From Phoronis ovalis (Eukaryota > Phoronida > Phoronidae), in contig JAOXYB010054434.1 in assembly GCA_028565635.1 (NCBI GenBank), positions 1 to 11,313 on the forward strand: a DNA stretch of 11,313 bases, in the 5' to 3' direction. The position numbers were made by a program, and so were the translations under genes. Shown piece by piece: positions 1-10,527 of the stretch (position 1 is its first letter; each line of letters starts with the position of its first letter). A model generated the notes under the pieces. The model searched no databases. It was given only the letters and a program-made list of their open reading frames with translations, and was not told the origin of the DNA.

Positions 1-2070
1 CGAATTTCAGAAATTATAAAATCTGAAAAATGGGGTGTGTACGAATAATGGAGTTGTACGAATTGAGAAGAATTACCGTATATACAGGTGTATATATATA
101 TATATATATATATATTAAATAAAGCCCGTTCAGCTTATCTAAGCAATACCTATGCCAAAATATACCATTGACAGAAACGTTAAATAATTTGTTTTTATCA
201 AAAACGTTCTTTTTGAATTATCCTGAAGTTGAATATAGTTGATGCATGCATGATGCCATTTTCAGTTTGGCTTAAAAGAAATTTTGGTAGAAACAAAAAA
301 TAGAAATATTTTTCTTTTATTTCTGATTATACTATTAATACTACAGAATTTACTTTTTTGAAACAATGAAACACAGCTGAGACTGAGACAATATACAATA
401 TCTTTCAACTATTTTCTAAAAATTCTAAAAGGGTCATTATCAACTGCAGAAATGGGTCAGTCACAATAGCAAATCCATTGTTTGCACTCAGCTTTTGTAC
501 AGTTCACAAGTGCAAAATGTACACAGTCATACAATATATATTACGGTAAATTCAGGGATGTCTATTGATAGCGAAATCAAAACAGAAAGCATCTATTTTA
601 AATGAAATCCGAACTCCAGAGATTGACAATTTCTTACAACATTATCAATCATTCCCAATTTTTGTCTTGACTAATTGTCAGGTTAATAGGCCATATATGT
701 TATCTGAATGTACATCAGTACATGTAGAGTACATGTGTCCTTTTTCAAGCAGTCAAGCTTGCAGGAAAACATTAAAATATTAGTATGTCTATATATTATC
801 CATTTCCTGCCCAGCACAACAAAATATCACTAGTTACCACATGTGAAGTCTGCTTAAGCCTTAGTGTGAGGTCAACAGATATTATAAATTTGAATACAAC
901 AGGACTATAGCATTAAAGTTTCAATTTCTGTTCTAGTGAAGGTATATATATATTTAGCAACACAGCATTCCAATTTGGGGAACACACTTTTTTCCAGTTC
1001 CAAAAATCACACTAATATTGATAGACAGTCAGACAGGTTTTGTTTTACTTAGATATTACAAAAAAATAAAAACAACACTGAAAAATTAGGGACAAATTGG
1101 AATAAGCTTCCAAAAAAGACACCTGACTAGGCAGGACAGCCACTGTTTGATGAATGTAACCACATTTATATTCATTTGGTTTCTAATCCTGTGGAATTTT
1201 CCTCTAGGTATTATTCCTTACTCTCCCTTAAAAGACAGAGGTATGCATTTCTGCTAATGAATACCATATTTGGGATGGCAGTCAATCATTTCTGAGAAAC
1301 ACCTACTGACCAGTCTTCAGATTAATTGTAGATTTACAGTACCAAATTTACAAAACAAAAAAATCATATTATACAATTTCATTTTCTGACGATATCATTA
1401 TTTTTATAGTTTTTATAAAATTCTACCATTTACCGACTCTTCATGCAGTTTTCACTGATTTGCTGTGTAAAAATGGAAAGTTGGTGCATTACAAAAGCTG
1501 GAAAATATCTATTACTATGTCTAATGACACACTTTCAAACGGACAAAAGAAAGCAATCTCAGTAGCACTGAAGTTATATAGAGAAGACGAGGAGTTGTTG
1601 ATCAACTGATCAATGGACATCATCTATATCACCATGGTAACAGGTTTATTGTTTTCAAAACTCTCAAAGATATATTTGCCAAACCTGCAGAAATTTACTA
1701 ACTGCTACATATATACTTAAGAAGCAACTTTTTTAAATGTAAGAAACAAGTTAAACAGCATTTGATATAACTGGCAGAAACTACAGAGTGCTTATACTAA
1801 GACAATTATATTCATGTTTAGGCACCTCTGCAAGAAACTTTGCCAACTCTCAATTCTTTACCAGTTTCTAGTAGGACAAATCTACTTGTTGTATACAGTG
1901 TATAATAGCATAATAATTATACCATAAAACTCATCGTTTCAGGGTTGGTAATATGGACAGCTTCTGTTAGACCAATGGCACTGAATTACGAATTGAATAA
2001 ATGATGGGCATAACACCTTTGAACTCCCAGCTTACCTTCCAGACTAATTGCAGTTTAACATGATTCTTAC
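1..2070 (-). other. Intron 3 of the SLC6 gene, 5' part (at least 2070 bp; 3' end outside the window)
   Basis: It begins with donor GTAAGA at 2070 and runs off the left edge. The stretch is AT-rich, with a 25-base TA run at 91-115 and a cluster of three GTACAT words at 710-734. I looked on the minus strand for a TM6-like exon (a W-L-D-A-A-T-Q-type motif) and saw none. I see no other gene. Confidence 0.8.
91..115. repeat. TA dinucleotide microsatellite (25 bp)
   Basis: Uninterrupted TATATA... run in intron 3, preceded by shorter TATA and GTATA words. Likely length-polymorphic. Confidence 0.95.
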
Positions 2071-2181
2071 CTTAGGTGTAAACATGTGGCGCAATCCATC
2101 TCCAGCACCATTCAGAGTAACACCACGGACAAAAAAGATAATCAACACGATATATGGAAACGTTGCAGTAAAATACACAAC
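2071..2181 (-). CDS. SLC6 transporter exon 3: TM5 and start of the TM5-TM6 region
   Basis: 111 bases, exactly 37 codons (residues 245-281), phase 0 at both ends. It reads [10 protein letters not shown], then a hydrophobic run, then [19 protein letters not shown], a characteristic SLC6 TM5 and linker. The acceptor is a T-rich tract ending CTATTTCAG (AG at 2183-2182). The donor is AAG|GTAAGA (GT at 2070-2069), a near-perfect consensus. It continues directly from the SSGK that ends exon 2, so no exon is missing from the 6.4 kb between them. The family's next segment would be TM6 with its unwound substrate and ion site. I looked for that on the minus strand in 1-2040 and did not find it, so it lies outside the window. 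Confidence 0.95.
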
Positions 2182-5100
2182 CTGAAATAGAAAATGAACA
2201 CATGATAAATATAAATGTTTATTCTTGTAGCAGGCAGGCAGGACAATTGCAATGTGAGTTGGGGAATACACTATGGGATTGCAAAGATGCCGAGGTTGGA
2301 GTAAAAACATGTGGGACATTAGTGTTTTTGTGACATCCTTTTTATATACAAGTAAGAAAATTAGCAACACTCGCCAAATGTGGGCAACTTCATATGCTCG
2401 GGATTGCCATATTTTTTTCATTTTGTACTGTCTCCAGTTCAAGAGAAATAATAATATGCTATCCAGCTATATCCTGGTTGTCAATTGATAGAGGATTTTT
2501 CCACATGCAATGAAAAAAGAGATATTGCATGACCAGAATTCCTCTGACCATGCATACTAAAACATTTTTGGGTGTGCTAGCTAGCCTGTTTTATAGCACA
2601 GTGCACTTTTAACCTTCACTATATACAAACAGAAAAAGGAATATCCTAGTGAACACATACTTTATCAGTAAATTATTAACGCAGTACAACTTTGAACATC
2701 ATTGTGTTTATTGAATCAAACACATGCATCAATAAAAAACCTGTAACTTCAAACCGATCATTCACAAAGCATTCTCACTTTTTTCATCGATTTCCTTTAA
2801 ACAGCTACAGTTATTGAGTACAAGGTTATAAAATTTACATATATTTTAAAATTTATCTATTGAAGTATAGCAAGTTAATATCTCTAAACTCAATTATATT
2901 ACAGTAAAACATACCAAACTTAACATAGACACAGCGACTTATAGTAGCTATATTGTAAAACTCCTCAGCATATTTGCATGATTCAATATGTAAATCTAGA
3001 CTTGCATAAGTCTAAAATGATTTTTTTGATACTTTTAATTTTTTTTTGATAATGTTATTACTCTTATGTTTAATAATCATTAAAACATGAATTTTATTTA
3101 TTACTTTACATTTTGAAGTTTTGATTTTTTTTATCAAATCTTTATAAAACAGGCCATATATAAAACAGGGGTATATATAAACACTGAAAATATGATATTT
3201 TATGTTGTATGAACATTTTCTCCAACTAATAACTGGAAATATGATATTTTGTGTTGTGAAAACAAAATATTTGGCCAGGCAGACTTGAGCCAGTCTAATG
3301 TAAATCATGCATGCGGTTGAGCTACTTTTTCAGGCTGTGCAGTTGTGATATACAGTATGCATTGAATAAAAATTTACAATATTTACCAGTGTCTAGCCAT
3401 TATGACAGGAGACAAGGTAGAAACAATTTTTGGTGACCATTTCTCCTGACAATATTAATCTTTAAATCATAATGTACTAAAATGTGAAATATTTTAATGT
3501 CCTGGGCAATAATGTTCCTATATACAGCAACTTGCATTGCAGGTTAAATACGAAATTTTGTGATACTGCCAAAGCCTCATAACATATTATATGAAAATAA
3601 GAGAGCATGACAAAATAAATCAACTTGTTATTTCAGAAGGATGATACAAATCAGTATTTATAGGTATTTGTCACCTCTCTCATCTCAACATTTTCCCAAC
3701 AGTTTGCAATCCCAATTCACTTGTTTTTTTTTGTGATAAGGTAAAAAATGAAGTAATCCAAAATTTTTAAAATTAAACCGACAAGGAAGCGGCAGGGCTA
3801 TTTTGAAGCAGGTACTGAGAAAGCTGAATTTCTGAACATTATAAATCCAGGAATGTGGGTGTGTGACTTATTTTATGAATGAATTCAAAACAACAGTGTA
3901 GAAGCAATAAATCAACTACTACATTTTGCATGTCAAGGTAACAATTAAAGAAATTGTTTTTTGAAACACAACTGCGTCAAGAAGGTGTGGTTGTCATCAT
4001 CCAATGAAACATCTCAAAACACACTGCATAGACAGTGGCCTTGAATGATGGCTGAGCAAGGCACATGTTTGAATATGATCACAGGATTACAAATACAATA
4101 GACTTAACAAAGCATAAAGATACTGTAAGGTCTAGCATCGATGAGTGAAAAGGGTCTGGTAACCACACTAACTGGTGAATTCAGTTGCTACATACTACGA
4201 ACATTGAACAATTTCATGCATATTTGGGAATTTTATGTAATATTGTATCAAGTCAAATAAGAATAAATGAAAAGTTTCCACCAATTTTATGACATTTTGA
4301 AAATGGTTGCTTGAACTAATTTGAGAAATGCTAATATTTTAAAACAGGTGTTTGGCTATTAGTAAATACACTGTAGTGACATATTAATCAAGGAAAGGAT
4401 GGGTATCAATCGATAAGCTAACAGCTTCTTAAAATGTGGTATAATTTTAACACAATAACAAACTTATACTATGTCATCATCATCACAGAGGTGTGTATTA
4501 ATACGTCCAATGAAATACGCAGACACATAGTTATATATGGCATGACCGAGCCTTGAACCGTGATTGCGCAAGGAGTTTCTTGGCACCACAAAATGTGCCC
4601 GTCACATCCTGAACTATCTATTGTTATTACTAGGTGAATTATTGTTTTGTTTGCATTTACCATTTGTTCATGGTCTACCAAGTTTTGTCAGTTACAAGTC
4701 ACAAGTTAAAGGTATGTTTTCTTACATATGAAAAGGTAACTGGCATGTGAACCACATGCAAATCTACACTATTAAGATCGCGAGATCCAATGAGGCGTGC
4801 AAACTATGTTTTTGCAATTAAAATGAAGAGATAGAAGATAGAAAATGAACACAAAAGTATATATTTTTTAAAAAGATAATATTCTAAACTTGTTCAAATT
4901 ATTTGTTATATAGTTTGCATGTGATTATATGACAATTTTGGGAGTTTTTTTTTAAAAATTGTTTCAAAAAAATATAAATCAAAAACTCCTCCACATACAA
5001 ACTGAAAACTGTACAAAAGAGTTCAAAATATCTACAAACCTGTTTCAGATTTTTAAAATTTTGCTTTCACAAACCAAAAATTTATGGGTCAGGTCGAAAT

Positions 5101-8100
5101 CAGCTAAATTGTTACCTCGGAAAACATTTTCAAATCTGATGTATGGTTTTTGTAGATGTATGATTTGTGCAAAGTTTCAAAGTGGAAGGGTTTCAATTTT
5201 TATTTCCAAAATGACCGTTCGAGAAGTAAGTTAAAAAAATAAACTTTTAGTCTTTTGTGATGTCTATTTCTTCCACTTGATTATTAGAGAAGAATATTAT
5301 ACTAGTCAAATAACAGCATCACAATGTATCTTAAGTCCTTTAATAATAACAATGCTTTATCACTGATTTGTTGGGAAACACAAGACAATGACATACTTTG
5401 TTAGTAAACACTCAGAACATTACAGTGACGTTCTGTCACCATCTACTACTTTGGTTTAGTCAATTGTATGTCAAGTATCTAGAACTAATTATTTCTATTA
5501 ATTTTTTCAAATGATATAAATTACTGCTTGTGACTGCACATCTATCACAAAAACATATATCATAATATCAAATCAATCAGCAGAAATACTGAAACACTTT
5601 CCCTCCTACTCAAGAATGATGTCATGTCTTGTACAAAAATAACCTCTCGAGACATTTTCCACTTCAGAATGACGTTAGGTCTATACAAAGCCAATGATAG
5701 TGAAGGTCAATTATAAAGCTGTCAGGAGTTTCTTGCAATATATAACTTCATGTTTGGTTAGTGTACTTTAGAGATACCAGGATATGGATATTAAATAGAA
5801 TAGCTCATCAATAAATTGCCCTAAACACAGCTGTACCAAATGTGCTATGTATTAAGTGACAGAAATATCTTATTTATTAAATGTAATACTACTCATTACT
5901 TTATTATTTCTTGCATGTGAGGTTTTCCTGTGAATTTAATCTTGGTTTTACATATTATTATTAGATAAATAACACATAGTACAAATGGGAATGATAAAAA
6001 GATATTCCACAATAAACGTGACAAAAAAGATTTCGAAAAAGACACAAACAGCATTTTTTAAATAATTTTTTAGATTAATGTGATGTGAACACAGTTGTGG
6101 AACAATCTTGTCTGTAAATAAAAATTAGAGAGGATATGAATTCACGACCTAAACATGGAAAAGTTCATGACAAGCAACAGTGGCAAATGGAAATAGCTGA
6201 TGCTACAAAAGACAGCAATTTCAAGCTCATTAGAATTGAATATTACTAATTACACTAGGTGGAAAGAATGTAAGTCTTGTTTGCACATTATTATTACAAA
6301 ACATGCGAGAAATGCAGGTTATTACTTTTTTTATTATTTAATTCCATACATCTTACATATGGGAGACAGGATTTATTATTTATAAGGGTGTAATTAAACT
6401 GTATAGGACATGATTTTATGGCAACTACACAAGAGATGCGACTTCAAGGTCAATTTCACTCTTCACAAATGGAGATATAAACTTAAATGTGTAGCCAACG
6501 ATTACAGCTAATGACTTTTGCATGACCTTTAATAGACATTTCAACTTGATACTCAATTTTTTAAATAAAATTTCTAGAATTCAACATTTTCTACCTAAAT
6601 TGACCAAATGACATCCAGCAGACATCTTATTTTTGAAAGTTTCTTGTAATTTGAGTTTTACTGTTGATCTCTGAACACTGGTGAGGTCCCAAGAACTACA
6701 GATCTGTAGGATTAACTGTTTTTGACAATCAGTATAACATGACATGACATAACCATTATTAACTACATTTTTGAATACTATGTTAAGACTAATAAACATG
6801 TAGATATATGTAATTGTATTGATAATTTTAAAATACCCCTATGAAATATGTCTCACCAACATTTCTCATTCCAAATTAAAATTTAAAATTAAGCACATCT
6901 TAGTAAAGGGAATTGTGATTACATTAACTGACAAAATCACTGCTATCATAATAACTAGTTTATTAACTTGACGAAACTAATTTACCAACAGAACTGGATC
7001 TTAGCATACATATGCAGCTGACGACGATGTGCCGCTGGCTCAAGGAAGCTTGTTTGATGATTTCTGGTACTAAGTATATTTTATGGCCTCTTTTATGCCT
7101 CAGTGGTATCTTTCAGGAATAGTCTTTGAGTCCTATTCATGAATTCCATTGAAAAGAGTGCACAATATCTCATAAAATAATTAAACCAGTATTTTGAATA
7201 TCACAAGACATGAAATGTTGGGGTCCAAATTTCCATATTTTCAGGACAGAGTTGGTCCAAAAATTTTCCAACCCCAAAATATAACTAAGAACCCCTGGGT
7301 AACAGACACAGCAGAGTGCCAGAACTAATAAGCTATCAATCACAAACTTATAGCTTAAGACTTCTGACAGATTTTAAACATTAACACAAGCTTGTCACAG
7401 TTAGAATTTATATAGAATGTGTATTTTTCTACTTTTAACCCAGTTATTCATCATGCAATTTTATGAAATTAATTTTGTCTTGTATATTTAGTCATCATTA
7501 TAGTTATCAATGTTTTATTGCATGTCATAGGCAACAACCATTCGTATATTCAAACAAGGAAGACTGGCTGTAATGTTAGTAAAATTATAATTTAAATAAC
7601 AAAGCATTGCAGTTCTTTTACATTGAAACGATATCACAAAGTCGCCCTATATTTTGCAATTTAGTATGTAGGTGTTACATATTTTCCTTTCGTTTATCAG
7701 TCCAGATGATCATAATAATGGATATTGAGCATGTAATGTACACATACAAGTCTTGTTCAAATAGAGGTATATGGATAAGCACACACATTGTACACATACT
7801 AGATGTACTGACCTCAGATACACTTTACCCTGAAGGCTACTGATTACACACCCTTTATATCTGTTATGACTGCAAAAATATAGCACCAGACAGGATTAGC
7901 AAGTCTCTAAGTAAATGTTATAGGACAGCAAGGGGCACCCAGATAAGCTTTCTAATCAGTGAATTACATAGACCAGCAAAAAAGAAATCACAGTAAGCAT
8001 CAGAACATGCATCAGGAAACATAAACATGATGGCATGAGTTACCTATATAGTGGTAAAAGACAATACATTTGGTCAACAAAATTAATTAGAACTTATTAT

Positions 8101-10527
8101 TAACCTTTTCGTGTGGTGTTTCTAGTTTGTACTTTGATATGAAAATATTCCATAAATATTATGATATCATATGAAGAGATATATATATATATATCGATCT
8201 TGATGTTCTTATATTCTGCTGCAGCTACAAGAGGTTTCGCCACATTTCACCGGAAATGTATCTTTACCACAAATGACAACAGCTGCAGTAATTAACATAC
8301 AAGGCTATTTAAAATAAAGTTAGTGAGGATTAAGACATGGTTTGAATATTTACTTTACTACATCTGCTTAGAAAAACACACAAAAACACAATCATGTTTT
8401 GTATCATACAAGCATATATCAGACCGGACAGAAATTTGGAATGAAACAAGAACGTTGCTTAAAAAAGTAACTCAAATTCCCTTTCTTGAAAAAATCAAAC
8501 ACAGCCATTGTCAAATGACTGAATTCTTGTTTGGTCAGAATAACAAAGTGCATGTTTTAATATGAATCTTCGATGAAATCAATCTACTTTTTGAGTCACT
8601 AAAGAACTGTGCATACATACCTTCCCTGAAGATTTTATTCCTCTAGCAATACACAAGAACACAATGACCCAAGATGCTATCAGACACAACAGCATCTTCC
8701 ATTTAATGCCCCCACTCTCAGAGATATTTGCAGATATGTCCAATGATTCTCGATACCAATAATAAGATGTAGCATCACTTAAATCGCACTCTTCTACATT
8801 TACTGTTGCGTTGTTTTCGTCAACAATCTGAGGACAGTGCGTCCATGGCAAATAGCTCGTGAAAGAGTTGAAAAAATACCAAAGACACCACATAATGATA
8901 ACATTGTAATACAGTGAAACAATAAACGACACCATGGCACTAGCATAACCAAGTCCTCCGAGATAGGGATGAATTTCGCTCCACACCCCTATACTTCCCT
9001 TTCGTAGTCTCTGACCAATAGCTAGTTCTAGGTAAAACAATGGGATGCCTTCTGCAACCAGCATTATGGTGTATGGAATGAGAAATGCACCTGCAAGCAA
9101 AAACAGCAGTGATGAGAACTTATTATACAGGGGAATTTTAGATTTGGGAAACTACAATAACAAATCTGGAAAATGGGCTTAAAAACATTTTTTACCACAA
9201 ACATAAGCACTCACATGAACAGCAGGCACCTCATACTAGCCTTATGTGAACCTTAATTCTTTCAGCACTGATCCTTATTTTATAGTGCAAACCATAGTTC
9301 TCATGTTGCATACAACAATTCTGACAACATCACAGATTGTGCAAGATGAGAAAAAGGGTTGGCTCTGTGTGAAGCAAGGTGCATGACAAGAGAATTATGG
9401 TCCAGGCAGCAAGATTGGCTTTTCATGAATGGGCAGGTAAAGGAAAAAGTAATATATATATATATATTTTTAATTTTTTAATACTCTTCAATTTTCCTTT
9501 AAAGGTTGTCAATAAAACCTAAAAAAAATTGTTTATCCAATTACTGCGTGAAAAAAATATGGTATGGTAGGTAGGTACGCATTTTCCCCCCTAAATTTGC
9601 ACAATGAAAAGAATAACAACACACATATATGGTTGTGAGCTAGGCTAAGAAATGTTAGGGTCATGATAAAATATTTCAGAAATTGTTAAAATAACTATCA
9701 ACAAACCTTTATAACCTAGACTACAAAACTTGAACAAATGCCAACAGCAAATACTTCCAGACACTGATTAATCAATTACTCTGGGTGAGCATTAAAATAG
9801 GCATGCCATTTATAGTAAACAGAAAACTACTGGGTTGCTACTAATAGATATAAAATATTCTATACATGAATGAGCAAAAAATTTTAAAAAATGTAGGGAA
9901 TATACAGAAGTCAAACAAAATTGTTAATGTTAGTCATGCCTCATGCCCTCATGGCTATTTTGTTTACATTTACAAGATACATCCGTGTTCTACTTTGAAT
10001 TATACGTTATTCCCCATATTTCTTTTTTAAAACAACAAAATATCGCATTCTTCATTGATAAGAATATTGTGTAAATCATTTCAATGTTAACTTGATTTCG
10101 TTATTATGTCATCTCTAGTCACAGAAAGATTGTATAAGTTGTATAAACAAAAACAAACATTCCATTCCATATGAAGATTATCGCCAATCTTGACACAATA
10201 AACCTCTAATCAGTGAATCAATTTTCTAGTAACTCAGATAAGCCAAAAAAAGATGAAATATTTACCTCCTCCGTTTTGCTGACATAAATAAGGAAATCTC
10301 CACACATTGCCCAACCCCACAGCGTACCCAATGACCGAGAGCAAAAACTGAACTTTACTATCCCAAGCTCCACGCTTATCAGCATCTATAACTTCTAAGG
10401 TTATCTCAGAATCGCTCGGTGTTCTTGAATCTGTATTTAATGGACTAAGTTCCACCTGACTTTGGTCAATATTATCCAAGCTTTCATCACTTGAATTAGA
10501 CCTTTGTAATGTTCCGTTTCCCTCCAT
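2071..10527 (-). CDS. SLC6-family sodium-coupled amino-acid transporter (B0AT/NTT, SLC6A15-20 branch), 5' portion of a multi-exon gene, 3'-incomplete
   Basis: Spliced from three exons: 10527-10266, 9090-8621 and 2181-2071. Introns are phase 1, then phase 0, and exon 3 ends in phase 0. The product so far is 281 residues, TM1-TM5 of an expected 12 TM and roughly 600-730 residues. Members of this branch sit in the plasma membrane or vesicles and import neutral amino acids or proline with Na+. Visible family hallmarks are RxxW (R52, W55), GYAVGLGN and WRFPYL in TM1, NGGG at the TM1-TM2 turn, GQRLRKGS after TM2, YYN in TM3, a disulfide pair and N-glycosylation sites in loop 2, and RGIKSSGK before TM5. 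Gly71 stands where monoamine transporters have Asp (SERT Asp98), which argues for an amino-acid substrate. TM3 and its flanks resemble SLC6A19/20, while the WYRESLDIS...SESGG stretch resembles SLC6A15/17, so I give no single orthologue. The family call is very secure; the subfamily is open. Confidence 0.95.
2558..2593. repeat. Inverted repeat flanking a GCTAGCTAGC palindrome
   Basis: TAAAACA (2558-2564) and TGTTTTA (2587-2593) are perfect reverse complements, and the interval between them contains the 10-bp palindrome GCTAGCTAGC (2576-2585). It lies in intron 2. It could extrude as a small cruciform or be chance. Confidence 0.5.
3184..3263. repeat. Imperfect tandem duplication, two ~30-bp copies offset by 49 bp
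   Basis: Copies at about 3184-3214 and 3233-3263 share the core ATATGATATTTT followed by a GTTGT-containing tail, with a few substitutions. It lies in intron 2 and looks like a local slippage or duplication product. No function is suggested. Confidence 0.7.
4743..4763. repeat. Short perfect dyad of two E-boxes overlapping an octamer
   Basis: GCATGTG, a 3-base spacer AAC, then CACATGC form a perfect 7-bp inverted repeat. Each arm contains a CANNTG E-box (CATGTG and CACATG). The right arm runs into ATGCAAAT (4756-4763), a perfect octamer. A TCGCGAGA word follows within about 30 bases. It may be an intronic regulatory site; this is inferred from motifs only. Confidence 0.4.
8179..8194. repeat. 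AT dinucleotide microsatellite (16 bp)
   Basis: Eight AT units in intron 2, about 440 bases from exon 2 and just left of the inverted-repeat spot at 8219-8288. Confidence 0.9.
8219..8288. repeat. Nested inverted repeats (outer 8-bp and inner 7-bp stems)
   Basis: The outer arms CTGCAGCT (8219-8226) and AGCTGCAG (8281-8288) are perfect reverse complements. Between them, ACATTTC (8242-8248) and GAAATGT (8253-8259) form a second perfect stem around a 4-base loop. The rest of the interior pairs poorly, so this is not a typical microRNA precursor. It lies in intron 2. Confidence 0.6.
8621..9090 (-). CDS. SLC6 transporter exon 2: TM2, TM3, extracellular loop 2, TM4
   Basis: 470 bases that complete Gly88 and encode residues 89-244. 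The acceptor is strong: a pyrimidine-rich tract ending TTGCTTGCAG, with AG at 9092-9091. The donor is AAG|GTATGT, with GT at 8620-8619. TM2 is about 88-113. Tyr94 matches SERT Tyr121, the chloride-site tyrosine, and Glu109 matches SERT Glu136. TM3 is about 133-166; Tyr149 matches SERT Tyr176 (LeuT Tyr108), which contacts the substrate. Loop 2 holds Cys173 and Cys189, the likely counterpart of the conserved disulfide, and two N-glycosylation sequons (N181-A-T, N209-I-S). TM4 is about 217-236, followed by RGIKSSGK. A constant offset of 27 from SERT numbering up to Cys173 shows there are no indels in TM1-TM3. The frame stays open across both splice sites into intron, so the splice signals, not the open frame, set the ends. 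Confidence 0.97.
9091..10265 (-). other. Intron 1 of the SLC6 gene (1175 bp, phase 1)
   Basis: It splits the last Gly codon of the NGGG motif between TM1 and TM2. It begins GTAAAT and ends TTGCTTGCAG. The contents are AT-rich with many stops in all frames. It includes a 16-base TA run at 9452-9467 and a short degenerate GGTA repeat around 9560-9580. I see no coding exon, RNA gene or mobile element. Confidence 0.93.
9452..9467. repeat. AT dinucleotide microsatellite (16 bp)
   Basis: Eight AT units in intron 1, followed by a T-rich stretch. Confidence 0.9.
10266..10527 (-). CDS. SLC6 transporter exon 1: start codon, cytoplasmic N-tail and TM1
   Basis: Encodes residues 1-87 plus the first base of Gly88. 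The ATG at 10527-10525 has a strong Kozak context (AAG before it, G after). An in-frame TAG lies 21 bases upstream (10551-10549), so it is the first usable Met. Residues 1-50 form a hydrophilic, Ser/Asp/Glu-rich cytoplasmic tail with Ser-Pro and Thr-Pro pairs (S28-P29, T36-P37) that could be phosphorylated. R52 and W55 match the family's intracellular-gate RxxW. TM1 spans about 57-81. By alignment with LeuT and SERT, Gly67 and Val70 belong to the Na2 site, Ala69 and Asn74 to the Na1 site, and Arg77 to the outer gate. The exon ends in QQNGG followed by a split Gly codon. The donor GAG|GTAAAT uses GT at 10265-10264. Confidence 0.96.

Larger units (their letters stand above)
2182..8620 (-). other. 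Intron 2 of the SLC6 gene (6439 bp, phase 0)
   Basis: It separates the TM4-TM5 loop (exon 2, ending SSGK) from TM5 (exon 3, starting VVYF). It begins GTATGT and ends CTATTTCAG. The stretch is AT-rich and broken by stops in all frames. The open frames of about 60-100 codons within it show no recognisable motif and look like chance. Contents I can point to: a tandem duplication at 3184-3263, a dyad and octamer spot at 4743-4763, a more GC-rich patch near 7011-7070, a TA run at 8179-8194 and nested inverted repeats at 8219-8288. No terminal inverted repeats, transposase-like frame or tRNA-like structure was convincing. Confidence 0.92.

Noticed and set aside
710-734. Three GTACAT words in 25 bases.
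   Set aside because: Uneven spacing (8 and 11 bases) and no known function; consistent with chance in AT-rich DNA.
1-2040. Search for the next SLC6 exon (TM6).
   Set aside because: No minus-strand frame with the expected TM6 motif and splice signals was found; the exon is taken to lie outside the window.
2044-2442. A 132-codon minus-strand open frame extending right of exon 3.
   Set aside because: Only 2071-2181 matches the SLC6 family; the rest is intron read through the acceptor at 2183-2182 and has no recognisable motif.
3012-3308. 98-codon minus-strand open frame.
   Set aside because: The Lys/Ile-rich tail comes from A/T runs; no SLC6 similarity and no splice sites that would fit between exons 2 and 3.
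4469-4681. Minus-strand open frame, with a GGTTCAAGGCTC word resembling a tRNA B-box, suggesting a tRNA-derived SINE.
   Set aside because: No convincing A-box at the right spacing, no A-rich or repeat tail and no target-site duplications; the translated product is unrecognised.
4959-5234. 91-codon plus-strand open frame in intron 2.
   Set aside because: Low-complexity, Lys/Phe-rich translation from AT-rich DNA, no motif, opposite strand to the host gene; probably chance.
4571-5735. Shared word AGGAGTTTCTTG near 4571 and 5724, with related words near 1830 and 6643, as possible copies of a dispersed repeat.
   Set aside because: The similarity does not extend beyond about 12 bases on either side.
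7217-7275. Inverted GTTGGGG and CCAACCCC words that could be termini of a short element.
   Set aside because: Only about seven matching bases, no flanking duplication, and a chance pairing is easy at this length.
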